Shown here: piece after piece, positions 44,559-53,828 of the stretch
How positions within the stretch are numbered: the first letter of the stretch is position 1
Layout of the letters: each line of letters opens with the position of its first letter
NCBI GenBank assembly: GCA_002839185.1
Contig: PGXO01000002.1
Location: 62,001-126,000 of the forward strand
Source: Synergistetes bacterium HGW-Synergistetes-1
Lineage (GTDB): Bacteria; Synergistota; Synergistia; Synergistales; Synergistaceae
Direction: 5' to 3'
Length of the DNA: 64,000 nucleotides
Made by a program: the position numbers and the translations under genes
The notes under the pieces: model-generated
Told to the model about the DNA's origin: nothing
Database searches by the model: none
Seen by the model: the letters and a program-made list of their open reading frames with translations, nothing else

Positions 44559-45629
44559 CTATTTTCTTAAGGGCATAATCATATCAATAGGGATGTTTAC
44601 TGCCATAATATCTCCCGGCAGAACAAAATTATCTTCAATAGAAGGCAGTTCCATTTGAATTTGAGAAAATTCTTTTTTTGGATCAGCGTCCTGAGGTGTC
44701 AGTGTAATAATAACGGAAAAAAGGTCATGTCTGATCTCAAGTACGCGGCAAATAACTTTGTTTTGGCATTCATCACCCATGCGAAAAGGAAGGATTCTAT
44801 GAGCCCGTACGCCAATATATTTCGTATCATCAGGTATAAAGGTATTACACCTTAAGTTAACTTTCCAGTCGAAAGCATGCACAGTGTTATGTGATAGTTT
44901 TTCTGCTTTTGAGTAGTTTTTGCATCCTGATAGCAAAGCTGACGCTAATGTTGATGGAGAATTGAAGAATTCATTGACCGAACTGACCTTTTCAGAATGG
45001 CCTTTGTTTATGACACATACCTTCTTACATAGCCTGTAAACTTCATCCCTGTTATGAGATACATAAAGAGTGCTCCCTTTGTATTTACCAAGGATTTCTG
45101 TGAGTTCCTTTTCGACCTGCCAACGCAGATAACTGTCAAGGGCCGATAATGGTTCATCAAGCATTATGATTTTAGGATCACTTGCCATAATTCTGGCAAG
45201 AGCAACACGCTGCTGCTGTCCCCCTGAAAGCTGTCCAGGATAATGTTTTTCAAGTCCTGTTAAATAAAAACTTTCCAGAAGGAGGTCTAACCGTTCTTTT
45301 GTGTTCTTTTGCCCATTACAGTTTTTCAGAACGGTATAAAGATTCTGCTCCACTGTCATATTAGGAAAAAGGGCGTAGTTTTGGAAAAGCAATCCGACAT
45401 GTCTTTCCTGAGGGCTCAGGTTGATCTTCTTGTCTGAGTCAAACAATGTTACGCCGTCTACGACGATACGTCCTTCATCCGGTTTGACTATGCCAGCTAT
45501 GCATTTCAGCGTCATGCTTTTGCCGGAACCTGAAGATCCCAGCAGAGCCAGTATCTCATTCCCCGCTTCAAACTCGGTGTTAAGGACGAAATTACCGAAC
45601 GATTTAATTATTTTAACGTATATTGACAT
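44559..45629 (-). CDS. modC: Molybdate ABC transporter ATP-binding protein
   Basis: A 356-residue ATPase, with Walker A GSSGSGKS at 31-38, LSGGQQQRVALARIMA signature, IIMLDEPLSALD Walker B, and a C-terminal TOBE/MOP-like region from about 285 on (IGVRAHRILPFRM), matching ModC length and layout. It powers molybdate uptake with ModB. AGAGGTAAAA precedes the ATG. It is the last gene of modABC, 8 bp after modB. Confidence 0.9.
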   Translation of the reverse strand: MSIYVKIIKSFGNFVLNTEFEAGNEILALLGSSGSGKSMTLKCIAGIVKPDEGRIVVDGVTLFDSDKKINLSPQERHVGLLFQNYALFPNMTVEQNLYTVLKNCNGQKNTKERLDLLLESFYLTGLEKHYPGQLSGGQQQRVALARIMASDPKIIMLDEPLSALDSYLRWQVEKELTEILGKYKGSTLYVSHNRDEVYRLCKKVCVINKGHSEKVSSVNEFFNSPSTLASALLSGCKNYSKAEKLSHNTVHAFDWKVNLRCNTFIPDDTKYIGVRAHRILPFRMGDECQNKVICRVLEIRHDLFSVIITLTPQDADPKKEFSQIQMELPSIEDNFVLPGDIMAVNIPIDMIMPLRK

Positions 45630-45637
45630 TTTTACCT

Positions 45638-46336
45638 CTAATCTTCATGCTCAAAATGATCTTTCGCTGCCCCAACAGGCTGTTTATAGCTATTTTCGAG
45701 CATATTTACCGTTACCAGTACTATAAACGAAATTATAAGATTTATAAATACCCACTTATAGGCAAGAGCGTCGTTTCCTTCTCTCCAAAGTTGGTATACC
45801 GTTGTAGATATTATTGCGGTCCTGCCTGGAATATAGCCGGAGACCATTGTTGTAGCTCCGAATTCTCCAAGCGCACGCGCAAAAGAGAGAACTGCGCCGG
45901 CGAGGATACCCTGTTTGCAGTTTGGCATCACGACCCGCCAGAATAGGAAGGTATTCGATAATCCGAGAGTTTGTCCTGAGTAGAGCAGTGTGCTGTCAAA
46001 TGATTCAAACGCGCCTCGGGCAGTGCGATAGATCAAGGGAAAGGAAATTATTGTTGTTGCGAAAACAGCCGAATACCACGTCATAGTCAATTTAAAGCCA
46101 AATACTTCAAGAACCCGCGAACCTACCGGTCCCAACGGGCCTATAATTTTTAGCAGGAAAAATCCAATCACAGTTGGGGGCAAAACCAGAGGCAAAGTCA
46201 GAATACCATCAAGCACCCCTTTAATAAGCCGAGGTGTTTTTGCAATGTAATGCGCGGCAAATATTCCCAGGAAAAATGTAATGAATGTTGAAATCAATGC
46301 TACTCTCAACGAATTATAAAGAGGAAACCAGTCCAT
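45638..46336 (-). CDS. modB: Molybdate ABC transporter permease
   Basis: A 232-residue inner-membrane protein with about five membrane helices. The LTLPLVLPPTVIGFFLL segment near residue 45 and the cytoplasmic YSGQTLGLSNTFLFWRVVMPNCKQGILAG loop, the EAA motif for the ATPase, are ModB hallmarks; ALGEFGATTMVSG follows. It lies between modA (84 bp) and modC (8 bp). Confidence 0.93.
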   Translation of the reverse strand: MDWFPLYNSLRVALISTFITFFLGIFAAHYIAKTPRLIKGVLDGILTLPLVLPPTVIGFFLLKIIGPLGPVGSRVLEVFGFKLTMTWYSAVFATTIISFPLIYRTARGAFESFDSTLLYSGQTLGLSNTFLFWRVVMPNCKQGILAGAVLSFARALGEFGATTMVSGYIPGRTAIISTTVYQLWREGNDALAYKWVFINLIISFIVLVTVNMLENSYKQPVGAAKDHFEHED

Positions 46337-46420
46337 GTTTTACCCCTATTCAGTTAGTTATGAAAAAGGATGGCCACGTCTTATCCATGCATGACCACCC
46401 CTTAATTAATTCGGGTTCTC

Positions 46421-47245
46421 TTATTTGGCTGGAACAGCGAATCCAATTTTGTTAAAGATCTTTAAGCTTTCCGGTCCCTTAAGAAAAGCAATAAATGCGT
46501 TCGCCGCTTCGGGATTTTTCGCATTCTTCAAAATTGCTGCAGGGTAAGTTATCGGCCGGTGACTTCCCTTCGGTGCTTCTGCTACAACATCCACACCTTT
46601 TGATGTTGCGGCATCGGTGCTGTATACAACACCGCAATCAACGGCTCCGGCAGCGACCTGTGAAAGAACTTCTTTTACATTACTTGCGTAGCTTATTTTG
46701 TTCATGCTTTTAAGTTTGTCCCAAAGGCCAAGATTTCTGTATATTTCTTCCGAGTATTGTCCGACCGGAACATCCGAATTACCGAGTGCAATGATAAAAA
46801 CCTTTTCTGTGACTACATCTTTAAAGTCATTGATCCCTTTGGGATTGTGCCCTTTTGGAACCACCATCACAACTTTATTGGAAACTATGTTGAAACGTGT
46901 CCCATCCATTACAAGGTCAAGTTTCTTGGTGTTTACCTTGGAAGCCGCCTTAATGTCGATCTGATCCATTTGCTTCTGGCCTGCCGATATGAAAATATCG
47001 CACTCCGCACCCTGTTCGATCTGTGTTTTCAGGGTGCCGCTTGAATCAAAATTAAAGATGATCTTTACGTCAGGGACTGTTTTTTTGTACGCTTCCGCGA
47101 TCATATTCATAGATTCTGTCATTGACGCCGCAGCGAATACAGTCAGGTTTGTATCGGCGTTTGCGGGTAACGGAAGTGTGAAGAGAGAGAGGATCAATAA
47201 GAACAGAGAAAGAAGAGAGAACTTAAAAGATTTTGGCACAATCAC
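46421..47245 (-). CDS. modA: Molybdate-binding periplasmic protein
   Basis: A 274-residue binding protein with a signal peptide (residues 1-31, ending ANA). The mature part has LTVFAAASMTESMNMIAEAYKK, then FNFDSSGTLKTQIEQGAECDIFISAG and GNSDVPVGQYSEEIYRNLG, the ModA signatures in which Ser, Ala and Tyr residues bind molybdate. GTG at 47245 is the start, with AGGAGG upstream; an overlapping ATG reads into a stop at once. Its promoter carries a TGCAAC palindrome over the -35 box. Confidence 0.93.
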   Translation of the reverse strand: MIVPKSFKFSLLSLFLLILSLFTLPLPANADTNLTVFAAASMTESMNMIAEAYKKTVPDVKIIFNFDSSGTLKTQIEQGAECDIFISAGQKQMDQIDIKAASKVNTKKLDLVMDGTRFNIVSNKVVMVVPKGHNPKGINDFKDVVTEKVFIIALGNSDVPVGQYSEEIYRNLGLWDKLKSMNKISYASNVKEVLSQVAAGAVDCGVVYSTDAATSKGVDVVAEAPKGSHRPITYPAAILKNAKNPEAANAFIAFLKGPESLKIFNKIGFAVPAK

Positions 47246-47284
47246 ATTAAAGACCTCCTATTGCAACTAAGTATCAACAAGAGG

Positions 47285-47313
47285 ATTATAGTAGAGCCTC
47301 TTTGTTTTTGCAA
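47285..47313 (-). promoter_or_regulatory. Sigma-70-type promoter of modABC
   Basis: On the minus strand, TTGCAA (47313-47308) and TATAAT (47290-47285) are spaced by exactly 17 bp, 40 bp before the modA start codon. The -35 box lies inside the candidate operator. Confidence 0.75.
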
Positions 47314-47323
47314 CATTGTTGCG
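47309..47323. promoter_or_regulatory. TGCAAC-ATT-GTTGCG palindrome over the mod -35 box
   Basis: A 15-bp site of the same 6-3-6 plan as those at pruA, tup and the Fur-family gene. A protein bound here would block RNA polymerase at the modABC promoter. Confidence 0.7.
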
Positions 47324-47393
47324 ACTATTGGGCATTAAAGCTTTTTATTGGCCCGGATCTATCTCGTAAAAATTGCTTTTAGGCATAATAATA

Positions 47394-47420
47394 GGGGATG
47401 TCCATGCAGCGGACACCCCC
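47394..47420 (-). terminator. Possible terminator at the end of the ilv-leu operon
   Basis: GGGGATGTCC (47394-47403) pairs with GGACACCCCC (47411-47420, one mismatch) 60 bp past the ilvD stop. There is no T run on the minus strand, so efficiency is doubtful. Confidence 0.4.
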
Positions 47421-47479
47421 GAAAACATCAAATACTATCATTTTTAATGATAACAGTCGGGTTCTTTGGGTCGTGCCAC

Positions 47480-49150
47480 TTATAGTGGTTTATCCCTCAG
47501 TACCGCTCCCTCGACACCGGAACTTGCAAATGCCCTGTATCTTGTGAGGAAAGGACTGTCTGTCGGTTGTACTCGGGGAACGAATTTTTCTCTTCTCTTT
47601 GCGAGCACTTCTTCGCTTACCTTAAGATCAAGGTTTTTTGCCGGAATGTTGATCGATATGATATCTCCTTCTTCAACTAGTCCTATAGGACCGCCTACAG
47701 CTGCCTCAGGAGAAACATGTCCGATGGAAGCGCCTCTCGTAGCTCCGGAAAAACGGCCGTCTGTTATGAGTGCGACTGTGCCTCCCTTGCCCTGACCCAT
47801 TATGGCGGAGGTCGGTGTGAGCATCTCACGCATTCCGGGGCCTCCCTTAGGTCCTTCAAAACGGATGACTACCACATCTCCGTCCTTTATCTCATTGTTC
47901 AGGATGGCTTTGCTTGCTTCCTCTTCACAGTCAAAGACCCTTGCGGGTCCTTCATGTACGAGCATTTCCGGAAGCACGGCAGACTGTTTTACGATAGCTC
48001 CTAGCGGAGCCAGAGTGCCTTTCATAAAGGCCAGTCCGCCCTCTTTGTGATAAGGGTCTTCGACCGGGCGGATAACGTTGTCGTTTACGACCTTTGCCTT
48101 TTTGAGGTTTTCTTTTACGGTATTTCCTGTGACAGTTATCAGTTCTCCGTGTATCAGGCCTTTTTCAAGAAGTCTTGCCATAAGTCCCTCGACTCCCCCG
48201 GCCTGCCAGAGGTCCTCAATATGGTGATGACCCGCTGGGCTCATTGAACAGAGATGGGGGACCCTTGCTCCGATCTCGTTGAAGAGTTCTAGAGGGAGTT
48301 TAAGTCCTGCGGCCCATGCAATCGCAGGAAGGTGGAGCGAGGTGTTCGTAGATCCTCCAAGGGCGAGATCGACGGCAAGAGCGTTTTCAAAAGCTTCCAT
48401 CGTAAGGATATCCCTTGGCCTTATGTTCTTTTCAACGAGTGTCATTATTGCCCGTCCCGCATCTTTGGCTAGCCTGACACGACCGGCATGGACGGCCGGG
48501 ATCGTACCGTTTCCGGTAAGCCCGAGTCCGAGTGCCTCCATCATGCAGTTCATGGTGTTTGCCGTGAACATCCCCGAGCATGATCCGCATCCGGGACAGG
48601 CATTGTCTTCGACATCCCTTAGTTCTTCATCTGAAATTTTGCCTGCCGCCTTCATCCCGACCCCTTCAAAAACACTGTTTAGGTCAAGGACCCTTCCCTT
48701 CATGGTGCCTGCCATCATAGGGCCGCCGGAGATCACGACGGAAGGGAGGTTAAGTTTGCCTGCAGCCATAGCCATTCCGGGGACTATCTTGTCGCAGTTG
48801 GTAACGAGGACAAGACCGTCGAAGGCATGTCCGCGGGCCATGACTTCAATCGAATCCATGATCAGCTCGCGGCTTGGCAGAGAAAACTTCATGCCCTCAT
48901 GGTTCATTGCTATACCATCGCAGACTCCTATCACAGGAAATTCTATTGGGAGTCCGCCGGCAGCGTATATGCCGGCCTTTACAGCCTCTGTTATGGTCTT
49001 AAGATGAACGTGTCCCGGTATTATGGCGTTGTAAGAGTTCGCCACGCCTATCCATGGGCGCTCTATCTCCCAGTCCGTATATCCCGCCGCCTTAAGCAGG
49101 GAGCGGTGAGGGCTTCTTTGATAACCCTTTTTTGCCTTGTCGCTGTTCAT
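47480..49150 (-). CDS. ilvD: Dihydroxy-acid dehydratase
   Basis: A 556-residue Fe-S dehydratase, the standard length, forming 2-keto acids in Ile and Val synthesis. It shows [43 protein letters not shown] and [17 protein letters not shown] (cluster Cys residues), with the C-terminal [19 protein letters not shown]. It is the last gene of the long branched-chain operon, 16 bp after ilvB, with AAGGA upstream of the ATG. Confidence 0.96.
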   Translation of the reverse strand: MNSDKAKKGYQRSPHRSLLKAAGYTDWEIERPWIGVANSYNAIIPGHVHLKTITEAVKAGIYAAGGLPIEFPVIGVCDGIAMNHEGMKFSLPSRELIMDSIEVMARGHAFDGLVLVTNCDKIVPGMAMAAGKLNLPSVVISGGPMMAGTMKGRVLDLNSVFEGVGMKAAGKISDEELRDVEDNACPGCGSCSGMFTANTMNCMMEALGLGLTGNGTIPAVHAGRVRLAKDAGRAIMTLVEKNIRPRDILTMEAFENALAVDLALGGSTNTSLHLPAIAWAAGLKLPLELFNEIGARVPHLCSMSPAGHHHIEDLWQAGGVEGLMARLLEKGLIHGELITVTGNTVKENLKKAKVVNDNVIRPVEDPYHKEGGLAFMKGTLAPLGAIVKQSAVLPEMLVHEGPARVFDCEEEASKAILNNEIKDGDVVVIRFEGPKGGPGMREMLTPTSAIMGQGKGGTVALITDGRFSGATRGASIGHVSPEAAVGGPIGLVEEGDIISINIPAKNLDLKVSEEVLAKRREKFVPRVQPTDSPFLTRYRAFASSGVEGAVLRDKPL

Positions 49151-49166
49151 TCTTAGATCCTTCCCC

Positions 49167-50849
49167 TCAGTTAAGTATCATCTTGTCTATCGATCCGCCC
49201 GGAGGGACCATGGGAAGCACGAGTGCCCCCTGCGGGATCCTGAAATCTACTAGAGCGGGGCCCGGGACGTTCAAAGCCGCCTCTATCGTTTTCCTTATCT
49301 CTTCCGGTCTGGTAGCTGAGAAACCGCTTACGCCCATACCCTCTGCAATTTTTACGAAATCAGGATTGCGGTTGTAGATAGTATTAGAGTAACGGTGTTC
49401 ATAAAAGAGCTGCTGCCACTGACGGACCATACCGAGGCAGGAATTGTTGAGGATGAAGACCTTGACAGGTATATTGTACCGCGCACAGGTGTCGAGCTCC
49501 TGGATATTCATCATAAAACTCCCGTCACCTGCGATGCAGCAGACGTGCTGGCCGGGACATGCTAGTGCAGCTCCTATCGCCGCTGGAAAGCCGAATCCCA
49601 TGGTTCCGAGACCTCCTGATGTCACGAAGCGGCGCGGTTCTTCGACTTTGTAGTGGAGAGCTGCCCACATTTGGTGCTGGCCAACTTCTGTTGTAAGCAC
49701 TGATTTGCCGCCGGTTATCTCGCGCAGAGATTCTATTACCTGCCAGGGAGCTATCTCTCCTGCGTATTCGTTTCTGGGAAGCGGCTCTTTCTGCCGTATC
49801 ATCTCAAGCTCTTCAAGCCAGTTTGAACGGTCGAAGTATTTTTTCTTCATTGAGCTTGTGATCGCGTCAATGATCTTACCTGCATCGCCCACAAGCCAGA
49901 CTTCAGAACCTATAGCTTTATCTATCTCTGCAGGATCGAGGTCGATATGGATTATTTTTGCCGCAGAAGCAAAGCTCGATCTCTTTCCCGTGGTCCTGTC
50001 GCTGAAACGGGATCCGATCGCGAGGATGACATCAGCTGTCATGAGTGCCCTGTTAGCTACAGGATGACCGTGCATTCCTGCCATTCCGAGTGAGAGCCCC
50101 AGCGGATGTGATTCCGGGAAAGCTCCCTTTCCAAGAAGGGATGTGACTACCGGTATCTCCAGCTTCTCCGCAAGTTCTGTAAGTTTTCCGGCTGCTCCAG
50201 ACCTTATCACGCCGCCCCCTGCAAAGATGACCGGTCTCTCAGCATGTTCAAGAAGAGAGACAGCATCGTCAAGCTGAGAAAGATCTGATCCTCTCTCAGG
50301 ATCATACCCCAGGAAGCTTATGTTTTCGGGGTATTCAAATTCTCCGAAACCTTTCTGTACGTCCGCCGGTACATCTATCAGGACAGGCCCCGGCCTTCCC
50401 GTAGAGGCGATGTAAAAAGCCTTTTTTACTGCAGAGGGTATCTGTTCCGGAGTCCTCACCTGCATGCTGTGCTTTACAAGTGGGATAGTAGCTCCCATGA
50501 TGTCTGCCTCCTGAAAAGCATCTGTTCCGATCACCGTGGTTGCTACCTGTCCGGTGATAGCAACCATGGGAACGGAGTCCAGGTTTGCAGTGGCGATACC
50601 GGTCACCAGATTTGTTGCTCCGGGACCGGATGTGGCTATGCATACCCCGGGCTTTCCGCTCACTCTCGCATATCCGTCAGCGGCATGCGAAGCTGCCTGT
50701 TCATGGCGCATCAGCACGTGGTTGATCTTTGAGTCATATATTGCGTCATAAAGATGGATAACAGTTCCGCCGGGCAGGCCGAATATCGTGTCCACACCTT
50801 CTGCTTCAAGGGACTTGACCACCATTTGGGCTCCGTTCATTTTAGCCAT
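49167..50849 (-). CDS. ilvB: Acetolactate synthase large subunit
   Basis: A 560-residue ThDP enzyme that condenses pyruvate with pyruvate or 2-ketobutyrate. Visible are [36 protein letters not shown] (catalytic Glu), and the ThDP-binding [14 protein letters not shown]...[20 protein letters not shown] precedes the ATG. The regulatory small subunit IlvN is encoded at the other end of the operon, about 5.8 kb upstream, instead of next to ilvB as is common. Confidence 0.95.
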   Translation of the reverse strand: MAKMNGAQMVVKSLEAEGVDTIFGLPGGTVIHLYDAIYDSKINHVLMRHEQAASHAADGYARVSGKPGVCIATSGPGATNLVTGIATANLDSVPMVAITGQVATTVIGTDAFQEADIMGATIPLVKHSMQVRTPEQIPSAVKKAFYIASTGRPGPVLIDVPADVQKGFGEFEYPENISFLGYDPERGSDLSQLDDAVSLLEHAERPVIFAGGGVIRSGAAGKLTELAEKLEIPVVTSLLGKGAFPESHPLGLSLGMAGMHGHPVANRALMTADVILAIGSRFSDRTTGKRSSFASAAKIIHIDLDPAEIDKAIGSEVWLVGDAGKIIDAITSSMKKKYFDRSNWLEELEMIRQKEPLPRNEYAGEIAPWQVIESLREITGGKSVLTTEVGQHQMWAALHYKVEEPRRFVTSGGLGTMGFGFPAAIGAALACPGQHVCCIAGDGSFMMNIQELDTCARYNIPVKVFILNNSCLGMVRQWQQLFYEHRYSNTIYNRNPDFVKIAEGMGVSGFSATRPEEIRKTIEAALNVPGPALVDFRIPQGALVLPMVPPGGSIDKMILN

Positions 50850-50917
50850 TGGAAATACCTCCTATTGTAAAAGCGACACCACCTGAGCCTCGGATCAGTG
50901 GCCGGTGTGTAACTTTG

Positions 50918-52045
50918 CTAAATATACTTTCTGATACTCTCTCCCACCTGGTCAAAGGCGGCTGTTCCGCCGAATTCAAATGGCAGCTCATTTTCAGCTG
51001 CATTTTCAAGAAAATCTGATACGGCGCAGTTTACAGCTTTACAGGCTTCCTGCTCCCCAAGATGTTCCAGCATCAGGGCTCCAGAAAGTATCGCCGCAAC
51101 AGGATTTGACCTGCCTGTGCCAGCAATGTCAGGCGCAGAGCCGTGTACCGGCTCAAACATCGAGAGACCGTCCCCGATGTTTCCTCCCGCGGCTGTACCG
51201 AGTCCTCCTGCCAGTCCGGCCTGCAGGTCGCTGATTATATCACCGAAGAGGTTCGGACAGAGCAGTACTCCGTAAGCCGCCGGGTTGCGAACCAGGTGGT
51301 AGCAGAGGGCATCCACGTTTACCATGGCATATTTGAGCCCTGGGTATTCCTCTGCCATTACCCTTTTTGCTGTTTCTTCGAAGAATCCGTAAAGTGCAGA
51401 GACCGCGTTGGATTTGGATACTACTGTCACTGTATCTTCTCCGCGTTTTTTTGCAAGCTCGCATGCGTATCTAGTGATCCTTTCCACGCCCGGTCTGCTG
51501 TTAATGGCAGCCTGTGCAGCGAAGGGATACCCCGGATCTGTTCTCAGGCTGACCATACCTTTGAGTTCATATTTGCCCCTGCTGACATCTACGGGAAGTT
51601 CAAGTACACCTGTTTCTGTAGTACCACCTATGCACATGTAAAGGTCTTCAGTGTTTTCACGGACTACCACAGAATCCATTTTCGCCCCCTTTAGGTCGAC
51701 GGGAGTATGGACTTTCGGCAGTGAAAAGGCGGGACGCAGGTTGACATACTGATCAAAGCGGAAGCGGAAGGCAAGCAGGATGCCCTGTTCCAGGATGCCG
51801 GGCTTTACCCTCGGGTCGCCGATAGCGCCGAGGAGCATGGCATCGCATTTCGACATCTCTTCAATAGCCTCTTCAGGAATTACCTCACCTGTCGCCAGGT
51901 AGTGCCCTGCTCCGTAAGGGTATTTTTCCCACTCGAAAGAAAAGCCGAATTTTTCGCCGGATTTTTCAAGAACTTTTATGGTCTCCCCGATCACTTCGGG
52001 GCCTATCCCGTCACCGGGTATTACCGCTATCTTATATGTTTTCAT
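50918..52045 (-). CDS. leuB: 3-isopropylmalate dehydrogenase (isocitrate-dehydrogenase-like motif)
   Basis: A 375-residue beta-decarboxylating dehydrogenase with GDGIGPEV near the N-terminus and GSAPDIAGTGRSNP near the C-terminus. By operon context (after leuD, leuC and leuA) it is LeuB, oxidising 3-isopropylmalate with NAD. The substrate loop reads VVRENTEDLY, the form found in isocitrate, homoisocitrate and tartrate/malate dehydrogenases and some archaeal LeuB, rather than the bacterial VRELTGGIY. Broader substrate range is therefore possible. It starts 5 bp after leuD. Confidence 0.85.
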   Translation of the reverse strand: MKTYKIAVIPGDGIGPEVIGETIKVLEKSGEKFGFSFEWEKYPYGAGHYLATGEVIPEEAIEEMSKCDAMLLGAIGDPRVKPGILEQGILLAFRFRFDQYVNLRPAFSLPKVHTPVDLKGAKMDSVVVRENTEDLYMCIGGTTETGVLELPVDVSRGKYELKGMVSLRTDPGYPFAAQAAINSRPGVERITRYACELAKKRGEDTVTVVSKSNAVSALYGFFEETAKRVMAEEYPGLKYAMVNVDALCYHLVRNPAAYGVLLCPNLFGDIISDLQAGLAGGLGTAAGGNIGDGLSMFEPVHGSAPDIAGTGRSNPVAAILSGALMLEHLGEQEACKAVNCAVSDFLENAAENELPFEFGGTAAFDQVGESIRKYI

Positions 52046-52050
52046 TTTGA

Positions 52051-52557
52051 TTACCGTCCTTGTTCAGAAAGTCTTGTCCTGACGTAGGGGACCAGCCCCC
52101 CAAGACCGATGAGGCTCTGCAGGAATTCAGGGAAAGGCTTGGCATGGTACGTCTCGCCCTTTGTTCTGTTTGTAATAGTTCCTTTTGTCAGGTCTATCTC
52201 AATGAGATCTCCCTTTGCAATTCGGTCTGTCTCAGTGCATTCAAGGATCGGGAGACCGATATTTATTGCGTTCCGGTAGAATATCCGTGCGAATGATTTT
52301 GCTATAACACAGGATGCACCGGATCCTTTTATTGCGATAGGGGCGTGTTCCCTGCTTGAGCCGCAGCCGAAATTGTTGCCTGCGGTTATAACGTCGCCCT
52401 TCGATACTCCTTTTGCATAAGTCTCATCGATATCTTCCATGCAGTGGGCAGCCAGAGATCTTTCGTCGCTTGTAACAAGGTATCTTGCGGGGATTATTAC
52501 GTCAGTGTCAACGTTGTCGCCATAAACCCAGGCGTTTCCTTTTAATGTCGTGTCCAT
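52051..52557 (-). CDS. leuD: 3-isopropylmalate dehydratase small subunit
   Basis: A 168-residue aconitase-swivel protein, the short LeuD/HACN type. It has [34 protein letters not shown] and [14 protein letters not shown], the conserved LeuD motifs. AGGAGG lies 7 nt before the ATG at 52557; the frame continues upstream into leuC but without support. It works with LeuC, whose gene ends 11 bp upstream. Confidence 0.94.
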   Translation of the reverse strand: MDTTLKGNAWVYGDNVDTDVIIPARYLVTSDERSLAAHCMEDIDETYAKGVSKGDVITAGNNFGCGSSREHAPIAIKGSGASCVIAKSFARIFYRNAINIGLPILECTETDRIAKGDLIEIDLTKGTITNRTKGETYHAKPFPEFLQSLIGLGGLVPYVRTRLSEQGR

Positions 52558-52568
52558 CTCTTTGCCTC

Positions 52569-53828
52569 CTATGCCATTATTTCTTTTGGATGGCAGATGT
52601 GGCCTGCAACTGCGGATGCTGCCGCTACCATAGGACCGGCCAGGATTACCTCGCTTTTTGGCGATCCCATCCTGCCTACGAAGTTCCTGTTGCTTGTCGA
52701 TATGCAGCGTTCGCCTGCGGCAAGGATACCAAGGTGGCCTCCGAGGCATGGGCCGCAGCTTGGGGTCGAGATCGCTGCTCCTGCGTCGAGGAATATATCA
52801 AAAAGCCCTTCCTTCATCGCCTGGCGGTAGATCTCGTAAGATGCCGGGATGACCATAAGCCTTGTCTTCTTGTGTACTTTCTTTCCTTTGAGTATCCTGG
52901 CAGCACTTCTTAAGTCGCTGATTCTGCCGTTGGTGCAGGAGCCGATGAAGACCTGGTCGACAGGTGTTCCTGCAGCCTCAGATACAGGTTTTACATTTTC
53001 AGGCAGGTGCGGCATTGCCACCTGAGGTTCCATATCTGTCACATCTATCGTGAGGGAAGCTGCATAGACTGCGTCCTTATCGGCAAAGATCGGCTCAAAA
53101 TGCCTCGCCGCACGTTCGCGGGCGTATTGGAGGAGTTTTTCATCAGGGTTTATCAGACCTGTCTTTCCCCCTGCTTCAATGGCCATGTTTGACAGGGTGA
53201 ACCTGTCATCAAGTCCAAGCTTTCCAAGAGCCTCTCCGTGGAATTCGAGGGCCATGTAGCGGGCTCCCTCTACCCCGATCTTTCCTATCAGAGCGAGTAT
53301 CATGTCCTTGCCGCAGATCCATTCCGACGGAGTCCCTTCATAAGAGACCTTCATGGTCTCAGGTACTCTGAGCCAGGTTTCACCCAAAGCCCATGCGGCT
53401 GCGAGGTCAGTCGAACCTACTCCTGTTGCAAGTGCTCCCATAGCTCCGTGCGTGCAGGTGTGACTGTCAGCGCCGAGAACTATTTCTCCCGGAAGGACGA
53501 GCCCGTTTTCAGGAAGGAAGGCGTGTTCGACCCCGACCCTGCCTACTTCCCAGAAAAGCATGTCCTGTTCGTATGCAAATTCACGGCACTCCTTGATCTG
53601 TTCTGCAGAAGCGATGTCCTTTGCCGGCGAGAAATGGTCGGGTAAAATTGCGCAGCGCGCAGGGTCGAAGACCTTTTTCGCCCCCATTTTCCTGAATTCT
53701 TTTATCGCGGGGGGGCCGGTTATGTCGTTCGTGAAAGCGAAATCTACGCTGACACGGCAGATAGAGCCTGCTTCAACAGGGTCCTTGGTGTGCTTTGCTA
53801 TTATCGCCTCAGCGAGAGTCATGGCCAT
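52569..53828 (-). CDS. leuC: 3-isopropylmalate dehydratase large subunit
   Basis: A 419-residue aconitase-family protein that holds the 4Fe-4S cluster and isomerises 2- to 3-isopropylmalate with LeuD. Seen are [23 protein letters not shown] and the cluster Cys residues in [12 protein letters not shown] and [14 protein letters not shown]. The size is that of the homoaconitase/LeuC2 type of anaerobes and archaea rather than the 470-residue enterobacterial enzyme. The ATG at 53828 lies inside the leuA end (20-bp overlap), implying coupled translation; GGGAG is 10 nt upstream. Confidence 0.94.
   Translation of the reverse strand: MAMTLAEAIIAKHTKDPVEAGSICRVSVDFAFTNDITGPPAIKEFRKMGAKKVFDPARCAILPDHFSPAKDIASAEQIKECREFAYEQDMLFWEVGRVGVEHAFLPENGLVLPGEIVLGADSHTCTHGAMGALATGVGSTDLAAAWALGETWLRVPETMKVSYEGTPSEWICGKDMILALIGKIGVEGARYMALEFHGEALGKLGLDDRFTLSNMAIEAGGKTGLINPDEKLLQYARERAARHFEPIFADKDAVYAASLTIDVTDMEPQVAMPHLPENVKPVSEAAGTPVDQVFIGSCTNGRISDLRSAARILKGKKVHKKTRLMVIPASYEIYRQAMKEGLFDIFLDAGAAISTPSCGPCLGGHLGILAAGERCISTSNRNFVGRMGSPKSEVILAGPMVAAASAVAGHICHPKEIMA

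Noticed and set aside
44351-44578. 75-codon plus-strand frame
   Set aside because: No good ribosome-binding site, overlaps the modC end, and no recognisable domain.
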